Assembly (NCBI GenBank): GCA_949742535.1
Contig: CATJQX010000115.1
Coordinates: 1-55,869 of the forward strand
Reading direction: 5' to 3'
DNA length: 55,869 nt
From: an uncultured Muribaculaceae bacterium
Lineage (GTDB): Bacteria; Bacteroidota; Bacteroidia; Bacteroidales; Muribaculaceae
The notes below the pieces were generated by a model, which was given only the letters and a program-made list of their open reading frames with translations, was not told the DNA's origin and ran no database searches. Shown here one piece after another: positions 28,309 to 38,797 of the stretch. The stretch's first letter is position 1; each line of letters begins with the position of its first letter. Position numbers and translations under genes: made by a program.

Positions 28309-30933
28309 ATGCGATATAGACTGCTTTCAGCTTTTTTCTCTCTGTTTATTGCCATAGGCGCGCTTCATGCACAGGAGCGGCCTGATACCATATATAATCC
28401 CCCGATCGTTTACACTGGCATGCCGTCGGAATATGAGATAGCCGACATAAGGGTGAGCGGTGCCGACGGATATGAGGATTATATCGTGATAGGTTATTCC
28501 GGTCTGAAAAAAGGCGACCGTGTAGAGATCCCCGGTGACGAGCTTACCACGGCTGTGAAGCGTCTTATGCGCCAGGGGCTTTTCGCGCAGGCGCAGATTC
28601 TTGTAGACAAGATTGCCGGCGACAAGGCATGGCTCAATATCAACCTGCGTCCGCAGCCACGCATGTCGGAGGTTCGCTACAGCGGCATGAAGAAAGGGGA
28701 GCGCGAGGATATACAGAAGCGTCTGCAGCTGATGAAGGGCAACCAGATAACGCAGAATATCGTGAACCGCGCCACTGCAATCATCAAGCAGTATTATTCG
28801 GAAAAGGGATATGGCAAGGCTGCGGTAAATATAACGCTTGAGGAGGATCTCTCGAATGAGAACGAGATGATTGTGAACATCAATGTCGACAAACACGGCA
28901 AAGTGAAGGTTCACAAAATATATATCGACGGCAACGAGGTGCTGTCGGACGGCAAACTCAAGCGTGTGATCAAGAAAACCAATGAGGGAAGTAACCTCTG
29001 GAAACTGTTCAGCCAGAAAAAATTCGTGGAGCAGGATTACAAGGACGATCTCAACCGCATAATCGACAAGTATAACGAGCTGGGTTACCGCGACGCCAAG
29101 ATCGTAAGTGACAGCGTGGTTCCTTACGGCGACAACAAGGTCGACGTATATATCACCCTTGACGAAGGTAAAAAATATTATATCAGCGATATAAGCTGGG
29201 TAGGCAATACGTTGTACAACACCAACGATCTCAATTATATCCTCGGCATGAAACCGGGCGACGTATACAACCAGAAGGAACTGGAGAAGCGTCTCAATAC
29301 CGATGACGATGCCGTGTCAAGCGCCTATATGGACAGGGGATATCTGTTCTATCAGCTTGTGCCCATCGAGAAAAATGTGCATGGTGACTCCATTGATCTG
29401 GAGCTCCGCATGTTCGAGGGACCCCAGGCGAGGGTGAACAAGGTTGTGATCAACGGCAACGACCGTCTGTACGAGAAGGTTGTGCGCCGCGAGCTATATG
29501 TGAAACCCGGAGAACTCTTCAGTAAGAGCGACCTTATCCGCTCAGCCCGTGAGATAGCGCAGACTGGCCATTTCAACCCTGAGACTATTGACCCGCGCGT
29601 GGAGCCGAATGAGGACAACGGTACGGTGGATGTGCTTTTCAATCTCGAATCAAAGGCCAACGACCAGATCGAGTTCTCGCTCGGTTGGGGACAGACCGGT
29701 ATCATCGGTAAGGTGGCGCTGAAGTTTACCAACTTCTCGATGCGCAACCTGTTCAATCCGAGCTCGTTCAAGGGTCTTATACCACAGGGTGAGGGACAGA
29801 CGTTCACCATCAGCGCACAAACCAACGCGCGTTATTACCAGATGTATTCTGTCTCCTTCCTTGATCCGTGGTTCGGCGGCAAGCGCCCCAACTCCCTTCA
29901 GGTTTCGGCCTATTACAGCCGCCAGACCGGTGTGAACTCGTCATATTATAACAGCAACTGGTCCAATCCTTATCTATATGGCGGGTACGGCTATGGATAC
30001 GGTTATGGATCCAACTACTACAACGACTATTATACCAACTCCATTCAGAATGCCTATGACCCCAACAAGGTGCTCCAGATGGCCGGTGTAACAGTAGGTT
30101 TCGGCAAGCGTCTGAACTGGCCCGACGACTATTTCACCTTTACGACCGAGCTGACATACAACTGGTACTATCTCAAGAACTGGGAGTATCTGTATTATAT
30201 GAACAACGGTACGTCAAACGCTCTTGTGCTCGGTCTTACACTGCAGCGCAACTCCATAGACAACCCGCTCTATACACGCCGCGGCTCCACATTCTCGCTC
30301 AATCTGCAGCTCACTCCTCCCGCATCGCTTTTCGGGAAGAAAGACTGGGGTAAACTTTACAACGAGAACACCACGGCCTCGAAGAAAGAGCTTTACCGCT
30401 GGATCGAATACTGGAAACTGCGCTTCAAGTCGCGCACATACACTCCGCTTACCGATCCCGACGGGAAATGGACCCTCGTGCTTATGACCCGCGCAGACAT
30501 AGGTCTGCTCGGCAGCTATAACAAGTGGCTTAAATCTCCGTTCGAGACATTCTATGTGGGCGGCGACGGCATGAGCGGATCATATACCCACGCTACCGAG
30601 ACAATTGCTTTGCGTGGTTATGAGAACGGCGCCCTCACTCCATGGGGCAAGGAAGGTTACGCTTACACCCGCTTCGGTGTGGAGCTTCACTTCCCCTTCC
30701 TGCTGCAGCCTACTACCACGATCTACGGCCTGGTGTTCGCCGAGGGTGGCAATGCATGGCCTTCGGTCAAGGAGTTCTCTCCGTTCAATATGAAACGCAG
30801 CGCCGGTGCCGGTGTGCGCATCTTCCTGCCTATGGTGGGTCTGATGGGTATCGACTGGGCCTACGGTTTCGATACGGTATTCGGACAGAAAGGCGGCTCC
30901 CACTTCCACTTTATCCTCGGTCAGGAGTTCTGA
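28309..30933 (+). CDS. bamA: Outer-membrane protein assembly factor BamA (start re-assigned from 28279)
   Basis: POTRA repeats and Omp85 barrel with FYVGGDGMSGSYT and RGYENGALTPW; C-terminal F. Confidence 0.95.
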   Translation: MRYRLLSAFFSLFIAIGALHAQERPDTIYNPPIVYTGMPSEYEIADIRVSGADGYEDYIVIGYSGLKKGDRVEIPGDELTTAVKRLMRQGLFAQAQILVDKIAGDKAWLNINLRPQPRMSEVRYSGMKKGEREDIQKRLQLMKGNQITQNIVNRATAIIKQYYSEKGYGKAAVNITLEEDLSNENEMIVNINVDKHGKVKVHKIYIDGNEVLSDGKLKRVIKKTNEGSNLWKLFSQKKFVEQDYKDDLNRIIDKYNELGYRDAKIVSDSVVPYGDNKVDVYITLDEGKKYYISDISWVGNTLYNTNDLNYILGMKPGDVYNQKELEKRLNTDDDAVSSAYMDRGYLFYQLVPIEKNVHGDSIDLELRMFEGPQARVNKVVINGNDRLYEKVVRRELYVKPGELFSKSDLIRSAREIAQTGHFNPETIDPRVEPNEDNGTVDVLFNLESKANDQIEFSLGWGQTGIIGKVALKFTNFSMRNLFNPSSFKGLIPQGEGQTFTISAQTNARYYQMYSVSFLDPWFGGKRPNSLQVSAYYSRQTGVNSSYYNSNWSNPYLYGGYGYGYGYGSNYYNDYYTNSIQNAYDPNKVLQMAGVTVGFGKRLNWPDDYFTFTTELTYNWYYLKNWEYLYYMNNGTSNALVLGLTLQRNSIDNPLYTRRGSTFSLNLQLTPPASLFGKKDWGKLYNENTTASKKELYRWIEYWKLRFKSRTYTPLTDPDGKWTLVLMTRADIGLLGSYNKWLKSPFETFYVGGDGMSGSYTHATETIALRGYENGALTPWGKEGYAYTRFGVELHFPFLLQPTTTIYGLVFAEGGNAWPSVKEFSPFNMKRSAGAGVRIFLPMVGLMGIDWAYGFDTVFGQKGGSHFHFILGQEF

Positions 30934-31033
30934 TGACATATGGCCGGCGCATGAAGATGGTGTATGTTTAAACCTTTTGGTTTCTGAAACGTCTATAATG
31001 ATATAGACATTAATAATTTAAGAATCTGTTGAG

Positions 31034-31549
31034 ATGAAAAAAATCATATTAGCGTTTCTCCTTTTTGCAGGAGTTGCATTTGCCGGATCGGCTCAGAAGT
31101 TCGCACTTGTGGATATGGAGTATATCCTTAAGAACGTACCCTCGTATGAGATGGCCAACGAGCAGCTGAATCAGCTCTCGCAGCGTTGGCAGAAAGAGGT
31201 GGAGGCTGTCAGCCAGGAAGCCGATAACATGTACAAGCAGTATCTTGCCGATAAGGTTTTCCTTACGGAAGAGCAGGTGAAAAAACGTGAGAGTGAGATC
31301 GTGGCGAAAGAACAGGAAGCCACGGAACTCCGCTACAAATATTTCGGTCCGGAAGGCGAGCTTTACAAAAAGCGTCAGACACTTATGAAACCTATTCAGG
31401 ACGATGTGTACAATGCAGTGAAGAAACTTTCGGAGGAACGGGGCTATCAGGCGATTTTCGACCGTGCCTCGTCGGCTAACATCATCTATGCCTCGCCGCG
31501 TATCGACATAAGCAACGAGGTGCTCTCGAAACTCGGTTACAGCAACTGA
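31034..31549 (+). CDS. OmpH/Skp family periplasmic chaperone
   Basis: KFALVDMEYILKNVPSYEMANEQL with long coiled coil, downstream of bamA. Confidence 0.92.
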   Translation: MKKIILAFLLFAGVAFAGSAQKFALVDMEYILKNVPSYEMANEQLNQLSQRWQKEVEAVSQEADNMYKQYLADKVFLTEEQVKKRESEIVAKEQEATELRYKYFGPEGELYKKRQTLMKPIQDDVYNAVKKLSEERGYQAIFDRASSANIIYASPRIDISNEVLSKLGYSN

Positions 31550-31634
31550 CCCCGAGCGCTTTCGCCATATACCGTGTGTCTTGTGCGCGGTGTTTACCAG
31601 AAAATAATTTAATATCAAAAACATAACGACAGTA

Positions 31635-32165
31635 ATGATTAAGAAAATTCTTTTGGCCCTTGTAATGGTACTTCCAGTGTGTGTATGGGCCCAGGCACCA
31701 AAATTTGGTATTGTGGATGTTGAAAGCATCATTCCCCAGATGCCGGAATTTGTAGAAGCTCAGAACAAGCTCAGCGAAGCATCGAAGACCTACGAAAGCG
31801 AATATGGCAAGATCAACGATGAACTTCAGAAAAAATATGCTGAGTTCCAGGAACTCGAAAAGGACGCAACCACTCTCCAGTCTATAAAGGAACGCCGCAT
31901 GCAGGATATCCAGGAGCTGGACAAGAAAGCACAGCAGTTCGCCCAGACAGCACAGCAGGATCTCCAGCGTCAGCAGGCTCAGCTCATGCAGCCCATCCAG
32001 GAAAAGGTGATGACCGCTATAAAAAGCGTAGGCAGCGAGAACGGCTTTACTATGATCTTCCCCCTCGGCGCTGCTGCATACACAGCTCCCGACGTGCAGG
32101 ATGTCACCCCTCTCGTGAAGACCAAACTCGGTGTCAAGGATCTTCCTGCAGCCCAGAATCCCTGA
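31635..32165 (+). CDS. OmpH/Skp family periplasmic chaperone (second copy)
   Basis: KFGIVDVESIIPQMPEFVEAQNKLSEASKTYESEYGK. Confidence 0.92.
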   Translation: MIKKILLALVMVLPVCVWAQAPKFGIVDVESIIPQMPEFVEAQNKLSEASKTYESEYGKINDELQKKYAEFQELEKDATTLQSIKERRMQDIQELDKKAQQFAQTAQQDLQRQQAQLMQPIQEKVMTAIKSVGSENGFTMIFPLGAAAYTAPDVQDVTPLVKTKLGVKDLPAAQNP

Positions 32166-32186
32166 TCTTTAATTTCCCACTTATAC

Positions 32187-32222
32187 CGGGAGGCTCCCAT
32201 TGTGCGGGAAGCCTCCCGTTTT
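32187..32222 (+). terminator. Intrinsic terminator after ompH pair
   Basis: CGGGAGGCTCCC / GGGAAGCCTCCCG stem then TTTT. Confidence 0.85.
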
Positions 32223-32264
32223 GTCACTGTACGGTGGTGTTATAAACTGTTTTGCGGAAATATT

Positions 32265-32717
32265 ATGGCAGATAATTTTTTAGAAAGACGGATGGAGGAT
32301 ATGCGGCGCGGTGTGCTGTCACATGGCAGGGCTGTCAGTCCGGGAGGTAAAAGGGTGTTGGTGCTGTGCAATGATGCAGAGCGTACGGAAGGGATTGTTC
32401 GGCGTTTGCGAGGGGAGGGGTGTCGCGTGGCGTTTACCGGTACAGATGTCGGTGTAGGCACCAGGCTTGCACAGTCCTCCGGCGCACAGTTCCACCCGGT
32501 CGGTGCCTGTGATTTCGAGGGACTGGAGCGTAGCCTGTCCCTTATATGGAGGTCATGGAGGGGAGTGGATCTGATTCTGTTGTCGTTTCCCGAGGGGTGG
32601 AGCGCCGGAGATTATCGCGCCGCTATCGGCGGCCTGTTGTCGGCTGTCAAAAGCCGGCAGCCTGTGGATTCCGGGGTGGATACGCGAATAGATGTTATCT
32701 CTTCTGCTGGTGGGTGA
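32265..32717 (+). CDS. Short Rossmann-like protein resembling an N-terminal SDR half (start re-assigned from 32202)
   Basis: KRVLVLCNDAERTEGIVRRLRGEGCRVAFTGTDVGVGTRLAQ...DFEGLERSLSLIWRSWRGVDLILLSFPEG; lacks TGxxxGxG and YxxxK. Confidence 0.5.
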   Translation: MADNFLERRMEDMRRGVLSHGRAVSPGGKRVLVLCNDAERTEGIVRRLRGEGCRVAFTGTDVGVGTRLAQSSGAQFHPVGACDFEGLERSLSLIWRSWRGVDLILLSFPEGWSAGDYRAAIGGLLSAVKSRQPVDSGVDTRIDVISSAGG

Positions 32718-32844
32718 TTCATAAGACCTGCGGCGTAGCGGGAACTGTTGTGTGACGGCTGTAATTCGGGCTGGCATCAAGGCTCCGGAAAACAATAAGG
32801 CCATTTTTAGTGGTTAAATTGCCTTACAATTAAAAAAAAAATCT

Positions 32845-32852
32845 TACCTTTG
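32845..32852 (+). promoter_or_regulatory. Candidate -7 element TACCTTTG for the nuo/atp locus
   Basis: TAnnTTTG match; about 137 nt upstream of nuoA ATG 32989; weak -33 ATTG with long spacer. Confidence 0.5.
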
Positions 32853-32988
32853 TCCTCAAATTTGAGAGAAAGCCGCCTGCGTGGTCAGATCCATGCAGCC
32901 GAGCGTTTTTGCTGTGTCGGGCAATGCTCAGGTATTCAGCCGGAAATGCAGCTTTCTTCTCATCCCGGACACGATTATTCGTAACATT

Positions 32989-33366
32989 ATGATATCATTA
33001 GGAATTTTTGGTATTGACAATGCAGTGATGGCCATTACGGCGCTACTCACTGGCGCCGCTCTTGTGGCGTTGGCCATGTGGCTTGCAGGGCTTATTTCAC
33101 CCCGTTCGTTCAACCCGCAGAAGGGGGAGGCTTATGAGTGTGGTATTCCTACCCGCGGTGTCTCGATGACCCGCTTCCATGTAGGATATTATCTCTTCGC
33201 CATCCTCTTTTTGATGTTTGATGTAGAGACTGTATTCCTGTTCCCATGGGCAGTATGCCTCCGCACCCTCGGTGGCGCAGGTGTCGCTTGTGTGGCAGTG
33301 TTTTTTGCCATCTTAGTGCTCGGGCTCGTTTACGCCTGGCGGAAAGGAGCTCTTGAATGGAAATGA
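32989..33366 (+). CDS. nuoA: NADH-quinone oxidoreductase subunit A (start re-assigned from 32881)
   Basis: FNPQKGEAYECGIPTRG...RFHVGYYLFAILFLMFDVETVFLFPWA. Confidence 0.96.
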   Translation: MISLGIFGIDNAVMAITALLTGAALVALAMWLAGLISPRSFNPQKGEAYECGIPTRGVSMTRFHVGYYLFAILFLMFDVETVFLFPWAVCLRTLGGAGVACVAVFFAILVLGLVYAWRKGALEWK

Positions 33367-33968
33367 AAGAGATAACCACAAAGTCCATGCCTTACGACGC
33401 ATGGAAAGACAACGAGTATATCGAGAAGCTCGTCAACGAGCTGCGTGAGAACGGTACGAATGTGATCGTGGGTTCTCTCGACAAACTTATCAACTGGGGG
33501 CGTTCCAACTCCATCTGGCCCCTTACTTTCGCTACCAGTTGCTGCGGTATCGAATTTGTGTCGCTCGGGGCAGCGCGTTTCGATATGGCGCGTTTCGGAT
33601 GGGAAGTTGCCCGTTCATCCCCCCGTCAGGCCGACTTCATGATGGTTGCCGGCACCATCGTAAACCGTATGGTGCCAGTGTTCCGCCGTCTGTATGATCA
33701 GCTTGCCGAACCCAAATATGTCATAGCCTGCGGCAGCTGCGCCATTTCCGGCGGTCCTTTCCGCAAGTCATACCATGTGGCCAAAGGTATCGAGGATATT
33801 GTGCCGGTCGATGTGTTCGTGCCCGGTTGTCCTCCCCGTCCAGAGGCCATGATCTACGGTATCATGCAGCTTTCAAGAAAAATGAAAGTAGAGCGCTTTT
33901 TCGGCGGCGTGAACCGTAAGATGAACCGTAAGGAATATCTCGCCGAACATCCCGAGGAAAAGGAATAA
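33357..33968 (+). CDS. nuoB: NADH-quinone oxidoreductase subunit B
   Basis: FATSCCGIEF, YVIACGSCAISGGPF, VFVPGCPPRPEAMIYGIMQL. Confidence 0.97.
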   Translation: MEMKEITTKSMPYDAWKDNEYIEKLVNELRENGTNVIVGSLDKLINWGRSNSIWPLTFATSCCGIEFVSLGAARFDMARFGWEVARSSPRQADFMMVAGTIVNRMVPVFRRLYDQLAEPKYVIACGSCAISGGPFRKSYHVAKGIEDIVPVDVFVPGCPPRPEAMIYGIMQLSRKMKVERFFGGVNRKMNRKEYLAEHPEEKE

Positions 33969-34111
33969 CGGCATGCTCCTGCCGTAACGGACGCTCCGGT
34001 ATCGCAGCCGGAGACCGCGACATGGGGCCAATTCAATCTCTAAAGGCACTCCGGGGCGCCAATCATCCGGTTTGCCACTTGTAAAAGGAATAAAGTAGTA
34101 AAGCAAAACAT

Positions 34112-35734
34112 ATGGCTGAATTGCAGGACAAGATCTCAAAAAAGTTCCCCGGAGCCACTTTCGAGGAGAGTGAGATGCTGCTTATCAATATCGCCGACGC
34201 GCAGCTTCACGATCTTGTAAAGACATTGCGCGACGAGCACGGGTTCAATTACCTCGTGACCATCGTAGGTATGGACTGGAAAACATCCCTGGGATGTGTG
34301 TATTATCTGGCCGACGCCGCCATGAGCCGTTTCGTGTCGGTGAAGACACAGACCGAGGACCGCGACAACCCGATGCTCCACAGTATCGCCGATCTCTATC
34401 GCATAGCCGGCATACTCGAACGTGAGGTTTACGATTTCTACGGGATTGTGTTCATCGGCAACCCCGACATGCGCCGTCTGTTCCTGAACATTGACTGGAA
34501 AGGCTTCCCGTTGCGCAAAGATTACGACATGAACGATGTCGCCAATGCCCCCAGCATTGAGAATGAGCGTCAGAGCGACCTTACCCAGACATGGGTCGAA
34601 CTTCCCGACGGCAAAGTGGAGCGTCGTGAGGAGATCGTGTTCAAACCGGAGGATTTTGTGGTAAATATCGGTCCGCAGCACCCTGCCACCCACGGTGTGC
34701 TCCGTTTCCGTACCGCAGTCGACGGCGAGACCATTAAGAAAATCGATGTCTATATGGGGTATATCCACCGTGGTGTGGAGAAACTCTGTGAAGATCTCGC
34801 ATATATGCAGACACTCCATTTCATGGACCGTCTGGATTATTTCTCAGCCCACAACTACCACCACGGTCTCTGTCTCTGCATAGAGAAAGCTGCCGGAATT
34901 GAGGTGCCTCAGCGCGCCGTAGTGGTGCGTACACTGATGGACGAGCTTTCGCGTATCGCGTCGCACTGCCTCTTTATCGGCACATTCTGCATGGACCTCG
35001 GTGCCACAACAATGCTCTTCTACACGCTGCGTGTACGTGAGCAGGTGCTTGACATAATGGAGAAGACATGCGGTGCCCGCATGACATTCAATTATGACTG
35101 CATCGGCGGCGTGATGGCCGACATTCATCCTGATTTCGTTAAGGATGTGAAGGCGCTTCTCGACACTCTCGACAAAAACGTGGCCGAATACAACAAACTC
35201 TTTACCGGCAACGTGATCGCCAAGAACCGTCTCGAAGGTGTGGGTGTGCTCAGCCATGAGGACGCGCTTTCTTACGCCATAACCGGTCCTTCAGGCCGCG
35301 CTTCCGGCTGGGCCTGCGACGTGCGCAAGCTCGTGCCTTACGGGGCTTATGACCGCGTGCAGTTCGAGCAGGTGGTTCGTACCGAAGGCGACTCGATGGC
35401 GCGTTTCAAGAACCGCGTGGACGAGATACTTCAGAGCAAGCATATCATAGAGCAGCTTATCGACAATATTCCCGAAGGCGACTACCTTGCCAAAGTTCCC
35501 AAAGTGCTCAAGCTCCCTGTGGGCCACTGGTTCCAGGTTGTGGAGGGGTGCCGCGGCGTATTCGGAGTATATATCGAGAGCGACGGCTCAAACAAGCCCT
35601 ATCGTCTGAAACTCGCCACCCCGAGCCTCAATGCCGCCGCTGTGGTGGATCATATCACCCGTGGCCAGAAGATCGCCGACCTTATCACCATCGGCGGTTC
35701 GATGGACTACATCGTGCCCGATATGGACCGATAA
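34112..35734 (+). CDS. nuoCD: Fused NADH-quinone oxidoreductase subunit C/D
   Basis: N-terminal 30-kDa domain (EREVYDFYGIVFIGNPDMRRLFLNIDWKGFPLRKDY) fused to 49-kDa domain (NIGPQHPATHGVLRF). Confidence 0.96.
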   Translation: MAELQDKISKKFPGATFEESEMLLINIADAQLHDLVKTLRDEHGFNYLVTIVGMDWKTSLGCVYYLADAAMSRFVSVKTQTEDRDNPMLHSIADLYRIAGILEREVYDFYGIVFIGNPDMRRLFLNIDWKGFPLRKDYDMNDVANAPSIENERQSDLTQTWVELPDGKVERREEIVFKPEDFVVNIGPQHPATHGVLRFRTAVDGETIKKIDVYMGYIHRGVEKLCEDLAYMQTLHFMDRLDYFSAHNYHHGLCLCIEKAAGIEVPQRAVVVRTLMDELSRIASHCLFIGTFCMDLGATTMLFYTLRVREQVLDIMEKTCGARMTFNYDCIGGVMADIHPDFVKDVKALLDTLDKNVAEYNKLFTGNVIAKNRLEGVGVLSHEDALSYAITGPSGRASGWACDVRKLVPYGAYDRVQFEQVVRTEGDSMARFKNRVDEILQSKHIIEQLIDNIPEGDYLAKVPKVLKLPVGHWFQVVEGCRGVFGVYIESDGSNKPYRLKLATPSLNAAAVVDHITRGQKIADLITIGGSMDYIVPDMDR

Positions 35735-35794
35735 GCTGTTATCACAATTTAGAATACATAGAAAAAGAATTATTCGACGACAGAACATCACGTT

Positions 35795-36895
35795 ATGGAT
35801 AATTACACAATAGACAATTTCCACTCTTTCACCGAGTGGTTCGACCATCTGCTCAACGGGTGCATGCCCGGTTGGCTCGCCACTACGATAGAGTGTTTGC
35901 TTGTAGGAGTGGGATTATTGCTGGTCTATGCCGTTCTGGCGCTCTTCTATATCCTTTACGAGCGTAAGATATGTGCCTATTTCCAGTGCCGTCTCGGTCC
36001 TAACCGTGTAGGTCCCTGGGGATTGCTTCAGAGTATGGCCGACGCGGTGAAGATGCTCATCAAGGAGCTTATCGAGCTGAAACATATCGATAAATTCCTG
36101 TTCGCCCTCGCTCCCTATCTGGTGATCATCGCCTCAATGCTCTGTTTCGCGGTTCTTCCGTGGGGCAACGGCCTTCAGATCATCAATTTCAATATCGGTA
36201 TTTTCTTCCTGATAGCATGCTCTTCCATCGGTGTGCTCGGCATCCTGCTCGCAGGCTGGTCATCAAACAACAAGTTCACTCTTATCGGCGCTCTCCGTTC
36301 AGGCGCGCAGATGGTAAGTTATGAACTTTCCGTTGGACTTTCGATCCTTACTATGGTGGCTTTCGCCGGTACTATGGATGTGGTCAAGATCGTGGAGGCA
36401 CAGGCCGACCACTGGTTCATCTTCTCTGCGCATATTCCCGCCATAATAGCTTTCGTTATATATATGATCGCAGGCACAGCCGAGACAAACCGTGGCCCGT
36501 TTGACCTTCCCGAGGCCGAGAGCGAGCTGACCGCCGGATACCATACCGAGTATTCCGGTATCCATTTCGGATTCTTCTACCTCGCCGAGTATCTGAACCT
36601 GTTCATCGTATCAGGGGTCGCCACACTGATGTTCTTCGGCGGCTGGATGCCTTTCCGCGTGGAAGGATGGGATGGTTTCAACGAAATCATGGGCTATATC
36701 CCCTCTGTGGTATGGTTCCTTATGAAAGCGTTCGTGCTTTCGTTCGTCATCATCTGGTTTAAATGGACATATCCCCGTCTGCGTATCGACCAGCTGCTTT
36801 CGCTTGAGTGGAAGTATCTTCTCCCCATCAATCTCGTGAATCTCGTGTTGATGGTCATAATAATCTGGCAGGGATGGTATTTCGGCAATTTCTGA
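35795..36895 (+). CDS. nuoH: NADH-quinone oxidoreductase subunit H
   Basis: [61 protein letters not shown]. Confidence 0.97.
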   Translation: MDNYTIDNFHSFTEWFDHLLNGCMPGWLATTIECLLVGVGLLLVYAVLALFYILYERKICAYFQCRLGPNRVGPWGLLQSMADAVKMLIKELIELKHIDKFLFALAPYLVIIASMLCFAVLPWGNGLQIINFNIGIFFLIACSSIGVLGILLAGWSSNNKFTLIGALRSGAQMVSYELSVGLSILTMVAFAGTMDVVKIVEAQADHWFIFSAHIPAIIAFVIYMIAGTAETNRGPFDLPEAESELTAGYHTEYSGIHFGFFYLAEYLNLFIVSGVATLMFFGGWMPFRVEGWDGFNEIMGYIPSVVWFLMKAFVLSFVIIWFKWTYPRLRIDQLLSLEWKYLLPINLVNLVLMVIIIWQGWYFGNF

Positions 36896-36967
36896 TCGCC
36901 GCTGTTACCCCCCCTACGGATGCATGCCATGCATGAAAAACATTGATAACATACAGAATACCCATAA

Positions 36968-38488
<1,521 letters not shown>

Positions 38489-38524
38489 TGCATCTGCCAT
38501 TATCATTCGCATCCAGTCACACAT

Positions 38525-38758
38525 ATGACACTGAAAATCATTTCTGCAGAAAACGTATTGTTCGAGGGGGAGGCCACGTCGGTAACTCTTCCCGGCGAGA
38601 TGGGCCGTTTTACGGTTCTCCCGCATCATGCTTCTCTTGTATCCACACTTGTCAGCGGCAAAATTGTATATAAGTCTGGCACTGACGAGCATTCGGTGGA
38701 TGTGGAGGGCGGCATCGCCGATGTCGACAACGATGTTGTGTCGGTCTGTGTGTATTAA
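38525..38758 (+). CDS. atpC: F1 ATP synthase epsilon subunit (N-terminal domain only)
   Basis: LKIISAENVLFEGEATSVTLPGEMGRFTVLPHHASLVSTL; 77 aa, directly after atpD. Confidence 0.92.
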   Translation: MTLKIISAENVLFEGEATSVTLPGEMGRFTVLPHHASLVSTLVSGKIVYKSGTDEHSVDVEGGIADVDNDVVSVCVY

Positions 38759-38797
38759 TTTAAAATCAGGTAACACTTACCATCCGTAACCTACGAA

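Noticed and set aside
29970-30060. BamA Gly-Tyr segment as a frameshifted or misassembled region
   Set aside because: The reading frame stays open and barrel sequence resumes on both sides.
32881-32988. 36-aa N-terminal extension of nuoA in the ORF track
   Set aside because: NuoA homology begins at the ATG 32989 (MISLGIFG); upstream part is 5' UTR.
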